DNA of 64,000 bases. Source: Peromyscus leucopus (Eukaryota > Chordata > Mammalia > Rodentia > Cricetidae). The translations under genes and the position numbers were made by a program. The stretch is from positions 90,553,436 to 90,617,435 of the forward strand of contig NC_051071.1 of the NCBI RefSeq assembly GCF_004664715.2, read 5' to 3'. The notes under the pieces were generated by a model. It did no database searches. It was not told the origin of the DNA and saw only the letters and a program-made list of their open reading frames with translations. Below, one piece after another: positions 34,563 to 43,965 of the stretch. Numbering within the stretch: the first letter of the stretch is position 1; each line of letters starts with the position of its first letter.

Positions 34563-34572
34563 TACAGTTGGC

Positions 34573-34970
34573 CATTTTTTAATAAATACATTGCTACTCT
34601 TCAGGAGTTGCTTGGAAACACAGGTGTGGAAGTAACACTAAAGAACAACCTTAAAGACACGTTAGCACAATTATGACCAAAATACCATGAGAACAAAGTA
34701 GTGCTAAAAATAATTTAGGGTTGGGGAAGAGAGAACAAAGAGGATGCTATTGAAACTAGACTTTTGAAGAATGAAAAGTTTTTGTCAGGCAGAGAACAGA
34801 GCATAAGAAATGTTGATGGCCAGGGAGAAACTTGGACCAAGTTTGGAGATGAGTGCATGCTAGTGTTTCAGGACACAGTGAGTAGCCTAGTGTGACCAAT
34901 GCAGATGTTATGTCATGGGTGGTAGTGGGCACAAGGCTAGGAAAATACACCAGGTTTGGCATGTCTCAAT
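34573..34970. other. Unannotated gap between SINE and LTR
   Basis: No gene or repeat is recognised in about 400 bp. Confidence 0.35.
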
Positions 34971-35352
34971 TGCTGTGGCATGGTCTGTATGTCAAATGTG
35001 TTGCTCCGATTGGTCAATAAATAAAACACTGATTGGCCAGTAGCCAGGCAGGAAGTATAGGCGGGACTAACAGAGAGGAGAATTGAGAGAACAGGAAGGT
35101 GGAAGGAGACACTGCCAGCTGCTGCCAGGACAAGCAGCATGTGAAGATGCAGGTAAGCCATGAGCCATGTGGCAAGGTATAGATTTATAAAAATGGATTA
35201 ATTAATTTAAGATGTAAGAACTAGATAGCTAGAAGCCTGAGCCATTAGGCCAAACAGTTTAAATAATATAAGCATCTGTGTGTTTATTTTATAAGTGGGC
35301 TGTGGGACTGCCGGGGCTTGGCAGGACCCGGAGAGAAAACTCTCCAGCTACA
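34971..35352 (+). mobile_element. Solo LTR, class II (ERVK-like) family
   Basis: A 382-bp LTR starting TGCTGTGGCATGG and ending CTCCAGCTACA. It is flanked by perfect 6-bp direct repeats CTCAAT at 34965-34970 and 35353-35358, the duplication length usual for ERVK-type integrases. Shared blocks with the provirus LTRs at 36.1 and 38.0 kb include GATTGGTCAATAAATAAAAC and GCCATGTGGCAAGGTATAGA. No internal sequence remains, so it was produced by LTR-LTR recombination. Similarity to cricetid mys-type or MYSERV/RMER17-type elements is possible but unverified. Confidence 0.9.
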
Positions 35353-35427
35353 CTCAATGCTAAGCAGTTGGGATTTTATTTGGAGGGCAGTGAATAGTAT
35401 GTCAATATCAATTTTAACATAAGATGG

Positions 35428-35711
35428 TGTGGTGGTTTGAATGAAAATGTCCCCTGTAGGCTCACATAGTAGAATTGCTGGGGAAGGACTAGAGGTATGT
35501 CCTTGCTGGAATCGGTGTGGCCTGACTGGAGGAGATGTCACTGAGATTGGGCTTTGAGCTTGTAAGAGCTCACCTACCACCGCGTTCTCCGCCATGATAG
35601 TCCTGGACTCACCCTCTGAATCTGTAAGCAAGCCCCTCAGTTAAATGCCTCCTTTTATAAGCTGCCCTGGTCTTGGTGTCTCTTCATAACAATAGAAGAG
35701 TGACTAAGACA
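35428..35711 (+). mobile_element. Solo ORR1-type (MaLR) LTR
   Basis: Starts TGTGGTGGTTTGAATG and ends GACTAAGACA. The internal cues TCTGTAAGCAAGCCCCTCAG, AATGCCTCC and TATAAGCTGCCCTGGTC fit the 3' half of ORR1-type LTRs. Flanking pentamers (GATGG and CGTGG) agree at only 3 of 5 positions, so the target duplication is decayed or absent. Confidence 0.65.
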
Positions 35712-36079
35712 CGTGGTGAGCTGGCTAAGTCTGTGTCTGGGAGTGGTTTGAATGAACAGAATTTAAAGGCAGGAGGACGTGATAGCAGGCTTCTCAGAGT
35801 CCACAGAAAGGGACTAAAGCCCCTCATTGAGGTAATGGACATGAAGGTAGCCTGGACTCAAAGTACAACTTGACCACAGGTTGAAGGAGGTGATATGGGG
35901 AAGAGTGGGGAGAGGGATTTAATACAGAGAGGATGTCTTTAACTATGATGGGAAATGCAGGAAAAGAACTTGATTGGTGGAAGTGAAGGTTTCATCATGG
36001 TGGCTTGTTCCTCCTAGCTTGTTTGAGGACTGTCAGCATCAGGAAGCTCCGGGAAGTGAGGAGGAAATGCACAGGTACT

Positions 36080-36465
36080 TGCTAGGGGATGGTCTGTATG
36101 TCAAATTACTCTGATTGGTCAATAAATAAAACACTGATTGGCCTGTGGCTAGGCAGAAAGTATAGGCGGGACTAACAGAGAGGAGAAAAGAAAGAACAGG
36201 AAGGCGGAAGGAGTCATTGCCAGCCGCCGCCGTGACAAGCAGCATGTGAAGATGCCGGTAAGCCACGAGCCATGTGGCAAGGTATAGATGTATGGAAATG
36301 GATTAATTAAAGCTATAAGAACAGTTAGCAAGAAGCCTGCCACGGCCATACAGTTTGTAAGCAATATAAGTCTCTGTGTTTACTTGGTTGGGTCTGAGTG
36401 GCTGTGGGACTGGCAGGTGATAGAGATTTGTCCTGACTGTGGGCAAGGCAGGAAAACTAGCTACA
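36080..36465 (+). repeat. 5' LTR of the provirus
   Basis: 386 bp, starting TGCTAGGGGATGG and ending AACTAGCTACA. It has two ATTGG (reverse CCAAT) boxes around AATAAATAAAACACTG. It is clearly the same family as the solo LTRs at 34971 and 44694. Confidence 0.9.
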
Positions 36466-36467
36466 AA

Positions 36468-36481
36468 TGGCGCCCAACGTG
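36468..36481 (+). promoter_or_regulatory. Primer-binding site, tRNA-Lys type
   Basis: TGGCGCCCAACGTG begins two bases after the LTR's terminal CA. This is the 5' part of the lysine-tRNA primer-binding site used by class II elements, and it supports the ERVK-like assignment. Confidence 0.9.
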
Positions 36482-36982
36482 TTGGCAAGAGTTTCCACCT
36501 AAAACCTGAGAAAAAAGATTCTAAAACGGAGCTAAAAACAGGTCCTAGTTGTTTCTCTCAAGTTAGTGGCAGCCTGCATGTTTGAGCTACTATGGCGGGT
36601 TTCTGGCGTGTGCGCTCCACCTGCAGTATGGTGGGAATGAGGCCTCTGCAAGTGGCACATTAAGCTGCATGGTGGATTTAGCCTTTGCTAGTACAAAACA
36701 AAAAAAGAGGTTTCTGGGCTACACGATGCTTTGATAGAAGCATAGACCCACTATTTCTGAGAGTTGATAGCTCCCAGAACTGTCGGGGGGAAAAAAACCA
36801 CCACCATGTTGGAATGCTGAAGTGGGTGGAGCCAGCAGCCACAGCACCCTTTCAGTCTTGGAATGCTGCAGTTTAAAGCAATAGGCTTTAAACTGTGTGG
36901 CTACCACACAGAGAATCTGGATTATGTTCTCTTTGATATTTGTAACTGAAGAAAAACATTTGATTGTGAAAGCTGTTGAGTT

Positions 36983-37551
36983 CATCCTTAATCATCAGAG
37001 AAATGCAAATCAAAACGACTCTGAGAGACCACCTTACACCTGTCAGAATGGCTACCATCAAAAACACCAATGACAACCAATGTTGGAGAGAATGTGGAGC
37101 AAAGGGAACACTCCTTCACTGTTGGTGGGAATGTAAGCTTGTACAACCACTTTAGAAATCAGTATGGCGGTTTCTCAGAAAATTAGGAATTGAACTACCT
37201 CAAGACCCAGCCATCCCACTCTTGGGCATATACCCAAGGAATGCTGATTCATACCATAAAGATACATGCTCAGCTATGTTCATAGAAGCATTATTTGTAA
37301 TAGCCAGAACCTGGAAACAACCTAGATGCCCGTCAATGGAAGAATGGATGAAAAAAATGTGGTACATATACACAATGGAGTACTGCTCAGCAGAGAAAAA
37401 CAATGAAAGCATGAAATTTGCAGGCAAATGGATGGAACTAGAAAAAATCATCCTGAGTGAGGTAACCCAAACCCAGAAAGACAGTCATAGTATGTACTCA
37501 CTCATAAGTAGATTCTAGATATAAAATAAAGAACAATCAGACCACAAGAAA
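36983..37551 (+). pseudogene. 5'-truncated LINE-1 insertion (ORF2 C-terminal part)
   Basis: A 569-bp L1 piece covering the end of ORF2 and about 30 bp after its stop. The frame ending near 37518 carries the C-terminal L1 motifs KWMELEKIILSEVTQ and SLISRF. Upstream the frame is broken. Perfect 14-bp direct repeats AAAGCTGTTGAGTT at 36969-36982 and 37552-37565 mark the target duplication inside the provirus. AATAAA occurs at 37525-37530, and an A-rich end follows about 20 bp later, without the usual long L1 3' untranslated region. The copy is non-functional. Confidence 0.9.
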
Positions 37552-37960
37552 AAAGCTGTTGAGTTATTCCAAAATGTATATTTAAAAGGTACCTTGACTT
37601 CAAAATTTGGATATATGGATATGTTGCTTTGGAAAAGAGGTTCTGCTTTTGTTTCCACAGAAAGACAGAGACTATGGATTTGTTCCAGATTAAGATACAT
37701 CAGGTTTGACCAGCCAAGACCCCCTGAAAGGTCTCCGATGACACCAAGGCTCAGATGATCCAACATCCAGAACCCTTTCAAGGCAACTGGTTCACACAAT
37801 ACACCCTCATGGACTACTCCATAATCCTAAAATTTTCTTTGTGTCCCTATAAGATACAGTGCCCCCCTCCAGCAGGAAGTAGTAAGAGAAGCTACGCCCA
37901 AATTCCCAAATATACCAAGCTGGCTTTGGAGATGTGTTAAAAGTTAAAACCTTCCTTTTA

Positions 37961-37979
37961 AAAAAAAGAAAAGGGGAAG
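37961..37979 (+). promoter_or_regulatory. Polypurine tract of the provirus
   Basis: An all-purine run AAAAAAAGAAAAGGGGAAG lies immediately before the 3' LTR's first TG. This is the position where plus-strand DNA synthesis primes. Confidence 0.85.
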
Positions 37980-38367
37980 TGCTGTGGGATGGTCTTTATG
38001 TCAAATTGCTCTGATTGGTCAATGAATAAAACACTGATTGGCCAGTGGCTAGGCAGGAAGTATAGGTGGGACTAACAGAGAGGAGAAAAGAAAGAACAGG
38101 AAGGCAGAAGAAGAGACTGCCATCTGCCACCATGACAAACAGCATGAAAAGATGCCGGTAAGCCACGAACCATGTGGCAAGGTATAGATGTATGGAAATG
38201 GATTAATTAAAGCTATAAGAACAGTTAGCAAGAAGCCTGCCACGGCCATACAGTTTGTAAGCAATGTAAGTCTCTGTGTTTACTTGGTTGGGTCTGAGCA
38301 GCTGTGGGACTGGCAGGTGAGAGAGATTTGTCTTGACTGTGGGCAAGGCAGGAAAACTCTAGCTACA
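37980..38367 (+). repeat. 3' LTR of the provirus
   Basis: 388 bp, starting TGCTGTGGGATGG and ending CTCTAGCTACA. It is about 93% identical to the 5' LTR. Differences cluster in the segment near 38105-38150. Confidence 0.9.
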
Positions 38368-38425
38368 AGTACTCCATAAAGGTACACAATTTTTTATGTT
38401 TTTATATATCAGTTTAAAAAAAAAA

Positions 38426-38550
38426 GCTGGGAGTGGTGACTCACTCCTTTAATCCCAGCACTTGGCAGCAGAGGCAGGTGGATCTCTGTGAGTTTGAGGA
38501 CAGCCAGGGCTACACAGAGAAACCCTGTCTCAAAAAGAACAAAAATAATT
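38426..38550 (+). repeat. B1 SINE
   Basis: AGCTGGGAGTGGTGACTCAC, CTTTAATCCCAGCACTTGGC, AGGCAGGTGGATCTCTGTGA, GGGCTACACAGAGAAACCC and TGTCTCAAAAAGAACAAAAA. It is a plus-strand copy, slightly short in the middle, with an A-rich tail. Confidence 0.9.
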
Positions 38551-38866
38551 TAAATTTGAATGAAAACGTAGACTCTGAGAACTCCATTTTAGAACTAATG
38601 AGTCTGTATTTCCTCACTAGCCCTGGGTGATTCATTTTTTGCACATGAAAATGCAAGAGGCACCTGTTCAGAGCAAACACAGTCTGTTGTTGGGACACTG
38701 AAGGGCTCCATGCAGTGTTCCGTGGTCATACAACTTTGGGCGACTTTCCATACAATAACTCCTATGGGTTGTCCAAAAGCGCAGATTGAGGTAGCGTATT
38801 AGAGGTTCCAGGAAGTCATGCTCATCAAGGAACTTATCTGCCTTTCCTTCAGCCAACGTATTATTA
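38551..38866. other. Unannotated gap
   Basis: About 315 bp with no gene or repeat recognised. Confidence 0.35.
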
Positions 38867-39270
38867 TGCTGGTTGGTTTTGGTCAACTGGACACAAACTA
38901 GAATTACCTGGGAAGGAGGAGCCTCACCTAAGGAATCGCCTCCAGGGGCATGTCTGTGGGGGCATTGTCTTAATTTTTAATTGATGTTGGAGGACCCAGC
39001 CCACTGTGAGTGTGACACCATCCCTAGGCAGGTGGGCCTGGGATGTATAGGAAAGGTAGCTGAGTGAGCCAGAGGAAGGCAGTGAGAAGCAATGCCCCTG
39101 CTTCTGTCTGAGTTCCTGCCCTGACTTCCCTCAGTGATGGACTGTGATGTGGAAATGTGGGGGTGCGCATGCCCATGCACACACACGCACAGGTTAGAAG
39201 ATGATACATGAGACCCTCCCTCAACAGTTGCCCTTGGTGTTTTACCATAGCAACAAAGCAGCAGACCACG
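38867..39270 (+). mobile_element. Rodent LTR (MaLR-like), interrupted
   Basis: GGTTGGTTTTGGTCAACTGG, CTGTGGGGGCATTGTCTTAA, CCCAGCCCACTGTGAGTG, GATGGACTGTGATGTGG and GTGTTTTACCATAGCAAC are typical of an abundant rodent LTR. About 70 bp of CA-rich sequence (39160-39230) interrupts the last part. The exact family name is uncertain. Confidence 0.6.
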
Positions 39271-39892
39271 ACAGTCACATTGCACATGTTCGAAACGCCA
39301 TTGCTATCCCGACCTTGGAAACTGGATGTGTGCAGATGATGAGGTCACATGGGATTACAGGGGCACTCAATCCAGTGAGTGGTGAATTTATACGAGAAAG
39401 CCCAGGGAGGTGCAGAGGCAGATGGAGAGAAAGTCATGTTATGGCCGAGGCAGAGATTGGAGTCCTGCAGCTACAAGCCCAAGCACAGCAACCTCTGGAA
39501 GCTAGGAAGAGGAGAAGAAGGACTCAGAGGAAAACTGGAGAAGAAGCAACTTGATTATCTTTAAGGTAACTTGATTTTTCTGGGGAGAAAAGAGCTTAAA
39601 CAAATAAAACAAAACAAGAACTTGACAAGCAGAGAAGGCCATGAAAATGAAAAACAAGTTGTCAGAACTCCAAATTAAAGAAATGGCAGGTAGACGTAGA
39701 TTCAACGCTGATGAGTCTTATTAAGTCAGATTGGGAGAAAACACAACTGAGACAGTGAGGGATGTGATAGTTAGAAAATCATCCAAAATCAAATTTAAAA
39801 CAGTGAAAAAAGGAATATTTTTGTTGTTGTTTTAGTTCCTTTACATGGGCTTTTGATCCATTTGAGGTGATTTTGAAAACATTATTTATCAT
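39271..39892. other. Unannotated DNA
   Basis: About 620 bp. Overlapping plus-strand frames of 61 and 117 codons (39201-39564) partly overlap the LTR end and show no family features. No gene is called. Confidence 0.35.
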
Positions 39893-40230
39893 GGTGCTGG
39901 AGAGACGGCTCAGTGGTTAAGAGCAATGACTGCTCTGGCAGAGGACCTGGGTTCAATTCCAGAACCCACACAAGGGCCCTTACTGCTGCCTTCACTGCTT
40001 CTCATCTTCCACAGGCCATGAATGGAGTCATGGAAATCTACATTCAACCATCAAGGCGTCTTCAGTGAGCAGAAGCTCACGAATTAGTCAGTTGAGCTTG
40101 TCCGCACACTTGACCTAACTCCGGTTTCAGGGGATCAGAAGTCCTCAGGCACCAGGCACACACATGGTGCACAGACACACATGCAGGCAAAACACATATG
40201 CACTAAAACAATGAAATAAAACATTTAGAT
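39893..40230 (+). repeat. B2 SINE split by an unidentified insert
   Basis: The head GTGCTGGAGAGACGGCTCAG and GACCTGGGTTCAATTCCAGA run to about 39971. The B2 3' half resumes at about 40114 with CTAACTCCGGTTTCAGGGGA and ends in an A-rich tail. The roughly 140 bp between do not belong to B2. They contain the 112-bp segment that recurs inverted at 41234-41345. Confidence 0.8.
39998..40109 (-). repeat. 112-bp inverted-repeat copy A (unidentified)
   Basis: Read on the minus strand it matches 41234-41345 at about 102 of 112 positions with no gaps. Every difference I count is a transition. It sits inside a B2 SINE. I do not recognise the family, and it has no tRNA or LTR hallmarks. Confidence 0.85.
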
Positions 40231-40244
40231 GAAAATTTCACAAT

Positions 40245-40246
<2 letters not shown>

Positions 40247-40286
<40 letters not shown>
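40247..40286. repeat. (GT)20 microsatellite
   Basis: A pure GT run at the junction between the B2 tail and an old L1. Confidence 0.97.
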
Positions 40287-40287
<1 letters not shown>

Positions 40288-40288
<1 letters not shown>

Positions 40289-40800
40289 CTGTGTGCAATA
40301 TGGCAAATGGTTAAGAAAATTAAAGGTGGAATTATATGACTCAAATTCCAGTTCTGGGCATATACTCCAAAGAATTTAAAGTAGGGTCTTGAGATAGTTG
40401 AAAACACAGTATGGTAACATTATTGACAATAGCTAAGACAGAAGAAAGGCAAGCTAGAAAACCAATCGGTAGACAAGCCAAACATGGTATACACAAATGC
40501 TGGAATTCAGCCTCACAAGGAAGGGCATTCTGGGACATGCTGCATCAACGAAGCTTGCGGACAGTGTACTCCCCAAGATGGATGTGAAAGGACAGATATC
40601 CTGTTACAGAGAGAGAAGGTGGAATGGTGGTTCCAGGTGCCAGGGTTGGGGATGTGGGGTTATGATTGAATGGCTATAAAACTTCATTTTGCACCATGAA
40701 AAGAGTTGTGGTGATGGAAGTTGATGGCGGCTGCACAGCGTGATGTGGTTAGTGCCGTGAACTGTGCAAGAGGTGACATGTTTCATGTTTGTGTATAGTT
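40288..40800 (+). repeat. Old LINE-1 3'-end fragment
   Basis: TTCTGGGCATATACTCCAAA, GTATGGTAACATTATTGACA, ATGGTATACACAAATGCTGG, GGAATGGTGGTTCCAGGTGC, AAACTTCATTTTGCACCATG and GTGCCGTGAACTGTGCAAG are in the order of an ancestral mammalian L1 ORF2-to-3' end. It has no coding capacity. Confidence 0.75.
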
Positions 40801-40899
40801 TGTTAGAACAAAACTTGGGAAGAAACGGATAAAGCGAAGAAGACAGGATAGCAGAAGGGACATCCGGCATGCATGTGATTGATGTTTATAGAGAGCAGG

Positions 40900-41075
40900 G
40901 CTGGGGAGGTGGCTCGGAGGGAGGGCACTTCCTCCACAAGCACGAGGACCTGAGCTTAATTTCCCAGCACCCACGTAAAAGCTGGGCATGGCTGCGTGTG
41001 CCTGTAACCCTAGCCCTGGGTAGAGCTCAGGCAGGCGCGTCCCACGAGTTCACCAGCCAGCCTAGCCAAAACACG
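40900..41075 (+). repeat. B4-type SINE
   Basis: GGGCTGGGGAGGTGGCTCGG, CCCAGCACCCACGTAAAAGC, TGGGCATGGCTGCGTGTGCC and AGCCAGCCTAGCCAAAACAC are in plus-strand B4 order. The 3' end is eroded. Confidence 0.75.
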
Positions 41076-41233
41076 TTGGGGGTTGGGAGGGATAGAACAG
41101 GACCAATGAAACCATTACAGATCAGCAGTAGAGGAAACCTTTCTGGAATAGACAAGACTAGCACATCCTAAGAGAAAGAAGTCTGTGATGGACGGCAGAA
41201 AGGGAAGGTTCTTACCCACAGGAGCAAGGTGAG

Positions 41234-41345
41234 GTGTGCAGACAAGCTCAACTGGCTGATTTGTGAGCCTCTGCTCACTGAAGACGCCTTGATGGTTGAG
41301 TGCAGATTTTCACGACTCCATTCACGGCCTGTGGAAGATGAGAAG
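41234..41345 (+). repeat. 112-bp inverted-repeat copy B (unidentified)
   Basis: The partner of 39998-40109 in the opposite orientation, with centres about 1.24 kb apart. The identical core includes CTGCTCACTGAAGACGCCTT. No flanking SINE, tail or target duplication is visible. Confidence 0.85.
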
Positions 41346-42427
41346 GAACTGGGGCAGGTCCTCAGCCCGAGGAGAGAAAGGATTAAGAGAAACCTCTCTC
41401 TATTTTTTTTTTCAACAAAGAAATTTCTTTTTTGTAGAAGAACTGATGGTGAGTTTTGAAACTGTTTTCACATGTTTCCTTCTCCCGGGGGCTAGTCAAA
41501 AATGATACTTTCCCAAGACTGACAAATCTTAGTGATTTATTTGTCGTGCCTTACTGACACTCTCCCATGTCAATATTTACAGAGCGGGGGAGATGCTAAC
41601 GCATAAACAGAATAATGCCTTTCCAGCTTCTAATCAGCACCGAATACGGAAGCACACCCAGAGTCAACATTCTGATGGTGATTAATGTTGATTTTGTTAA
41701 TCTGCAGGAAATAGACAATTAATGTTACAGATCACAGGCTTTAATAAGAAAACAAATCCACCTTTCTAAGTTTCGGTTTTACATTTAGAATTTCTATTTA
41801 ATTCCTCATTATTCTGGGTTGTTTTGAACACTGAATGTAAGAATCATCTGAATACTCAGCACCTTAAAAGACATTTCTTTCACAAAGGGGAACAATGCCT
41901 GGTTGCCTTCCTGGATATCTCTTAGTGAAGTGTTTCCCATCTCTCCTAGAAGCTCTACCTCCATGGAATCCCATTCACTAGTGAGAGGGGGCTGGGATTT
42001 TGACCAGTGCTAGAGCAGGCTAGGCTGGGCCTCAGCTCCTGTCCTTCCTCAGTCCAGCCCTGTTCAACTCTCCCTTAGCTGTGGCGTCCTCCTGCGGTGC
42101 TGTGTCCTCTCAGGGTTTCTCTCGCTAGCCAGAGTTTTCTCGGCGTGAAATTACTACTCATGTAAGAGAGTGAGGAAAAAAAGATGGCTGACGATGACGC
42201 CATTGCTGTCTGAATTTCCATCACGAGCCTTACGGAGATAAGAAGTCTGGAACCACGCGGAATAAAACACACATGGCATCTATCTGCTAAGCTGGTGTCG
42301 CCTTTAGACCTCAGCCTCACAACCCAGTTTGAGCTGATGCCCGTCAAGTGGTTCTCCGTGGAGGCAGGGGTGAGGGTTCTCCAAATAAATGCCTTAAGGC
42401 CAATGTTCTTGAGAATAATTGGGTAAA
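41346..42427. other. Unannotated; AT-rich candidate conserved segment at 41560-41870
   Basis: No gene is supported. The sub-region 41560-41870 is free of recognisable repeats and contains ATGGTGATTAATGTTGATTT, AGACAATTAATGTTACAG and AGAATTTCTATTTAATTCC. Such TAAT-rich single-copy sequence often proves conserved, but that is untested here. Confidence 0.35.
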
Positions 42428-42545
42428 AGACCTTTGATAAACACCATAATGGTCTGATCTTATGTTCGCCACTTAGTGTTCCTTCCCACAAGTGTCTGTT
42501 TCCCTGCCTGGTGGACAACCGCTTAGCCTTGAGTTGTGTTTGTTT
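42428..42545 (-). repeat. 118-bp inverted-repeat copy C (unidentified)
   Basis: On the minus strand it matches 43415-43540 with about 7 mismatches and one 8-bp gap. It lies inside a 173-codon minus-strand open frame (42075-42596) that shows no recognisable domain. I treat that frame as chance or repeat-derived. Confidence 0.85.
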
Positions 42546-43310
42546 TGAAGACCTTGATGCCAGAAGACAGTTTATATGTGTATAGGTACATGCCAAATAA
42601 TGCCCGTCGCGCCCGAGACTTCCCCTGAAGCAGCCCTGGGGAATGTGACTTCATGTCATTATGTATTTGTTTCTTTTACTTTTGTCACAGCAACAGTTGG
42701 TCTTGACTTGGAGCGCGTGACCTCCTCATAGGGCATGGAGAATAGGGCCTGGGCTCAAGGAGCCTTCAGGATCCCTTTGGAGGGAAGGGTCCACTCCTAT
42801 ATTTTCTAGGATCTCTAACAACGTGGAAGGGTCACAGAACCCTCCTCACCAGAAGTTTACTAGGAATAAACAGAAACAAAACCTTTATGCCTCAGAGCTA
42901 CAAGGACCTCAGTGTCTCACAGGCCTCTCATTAGAACAAGTCAAACAGGGTGATGAGCTTCATCTCTATCAATGAATCAAACACCATCCACAAGGCTAAA
43001 AATTTGGATTCGTCCTTATTTTCATTCTTTCTTGTCCTCCCGTTTAAACCTCCAATGGCATCTAATCCCCCTGGAATCAAATAGGTTTCTTCTCTATGAC
43101 CTTCAAAGACTTCATGACCCAGCCCTAGCTACCTCTTGAGTGCACCCTGTCCACTCACTTCCCTTACAAACCTCCCAGAGGCTGTGTTGTTGGTTCTGCA
43201 TCTGCTCATCCCCTGACCCGGGAGCAGAGACAATGAGATTTCAGCTGCAAAGTCAGCAACAATTCCTCTTTCTTTTCTCTTCACTGGAGCAAAAGCAAGA
43301 ATGTGATCAG
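42546..43310. other. Unannotated DNA
   Basis: No gene or repeat is recognised between the two inverted copies, apart from the 11-bp tandem repeat that follows. Confidence 0.35.
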
Positions 43311-43357
43311 TCCAGCTCAGCTCCAGCTCAGCTCCAGCTCAGCTCCAGCTCAGCTCC
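43311..43357 (+). repeat. 11-bp tandem repeat (CCAGCTCAGCT), 4 units
   Basis: Four consecutive CCAGCTCAGCT units followed by CCGCTC. It lies 58 bp upstream of inverted-repeat copy D. Confidence 0.95.
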
Positions 43358-43414
43358 GCTCAAGGTGTGGCTCGGTGCTTTTGGCCTTACCAGCCTCAAG
43401 GAATGAGCAAACTG

Positions 43415-43540
43415 AAACAACCACAACTCAAGGCTAAGCAGTTGTCCACCAGGCAGGGAAACAGACTCCTGTGGGAAGAAACACTAAGTGGTGAACATAA
43501 GAACATAAGATCAGACCATTATGGTGTTTTTCAAAGGTCT
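43415..43540 (+). repeat. 126-bp inverted-repeat copy D (unidentified)
   Basis: The partner of 42428-42545. It differs by a direct tandem duplication of AACATAAG at about 43494-43509 and about 7 substitutions. Both copies contain CTCAAGGCTAAGC, CCACCAGGCAGGGAAACAGA and ATCAGACCATTATGGTGTTT. Confidence 0.85.
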
Positions 43541-43770
43541 TACCTCAGATTAGCTCACACACTAGTAGTGTCTCTTGGGCTCTCTTCAGGGTGCCAGGCC
43601 TCAACTTCTCTCCATGACCCCTTCATGTCTTCAAAACCACTACTACCTGGGTGACTCTTATACATCATCAAGTTCAGCAGCCAATATGAGGTCTGGAACA
43701 CAGGTTCTCTGTGCTGACTCTGAGGAAACACTCCCAGAAAATTTCACCTCAGTGACGCTGGTCTCTTCTT

Positions 43771-43950
43771 TTCTTTCTTTCTTTTTTTTTTTTTTTTTTT
43801 TTTGGATTTTCGAGACAGGGTTTCTCTGTGTAGCTTTGCGCCTTTCCTGGGACTCACTTGGTAGCCCAGGCTGGCCTCGAACTCACAGAGATCCGCCTGG
43901 CTCTGCCTCCCGGGTGCTGGGATTAAAGGTGTGCACCACCACCGCCCGGC
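43771..43950 (-). repeat. Young B1 SINE with perfect 15-bp target duplication
   Basis: A full reversed B1 runs from the long T tail (about 43783-43803) through TTCGAGACAGGGTTTCTCTG to ACCACCGCCCGGC. CGCTGGTCTCTTCTT occurs at 43756-43770 and exactly again at 43951-43965. Intact duplication, long tail and near-consensus body all indicate a recent insertion. It landed in older ERV-derived sequence. Confidence 0.96.
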
Positions 43951-43965
43951 CGCTGGTCTCTTCTT

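Larger units (their letters stand above)
33828..34572 (+). repeat. B4-type SINE enlarged by an internal minisatellite
   Basis: The head AGGGGCTGCAGAGATAGGTC and CTCAGCACCCACATAAGAAG lead into the B1-like part. After the minisatellite, GGGGAGGCTGAGACAGATAC, CCAGCAAGCCTAGCCAAATC and a GT/CA-rich end complete a B4 order. Without the tandem expansion the element would be about 300-370 bp. Minus-strand frames of up to 263 codons across it result from the stop-free tandem units. Confidence 0.85.
36080..38367 (+). mobile_element. Short non-autonomous class II provirus, nearly complete
   Basis: Order: LTR (36080-36465), 2-nt gap, primer-binding site (36468-36481), non-coding internal region, L1 insertion (36983-37551), more internal sequence, polypurine tract, LTR (37980-38367). 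Flanking hexamers GGTACT (36074-36079) and AGTACT (38368-38373) match at 5 of 6 positions. Without the L1 and its target duplication, native internal DNA is only about 0.9 kb and has no gag, pro, pol or env-like frame, so it must have moved with proteins supplied by another element. The two LTRs differ at about 26 positions by eye, plus a 2-bp indel (about 7%), so the insertion is not recent. Confidence 0.9.

Noticed and set aside
33800..34591. Minus-strand frames of 263, 194 and 94 codons with regular repeats
   Set aside because: They are products of a 31-bp minisatellite inside a B4 SINE, which reads open in three frames.
42075..42596. 173-codon minus-strand open frame
   Set aside because: It includes a repeated inverted segment and has no domain, start context or splice signal. 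The shared peptide at 43.4 kb comes from the DNA repeat, not from a gene family.
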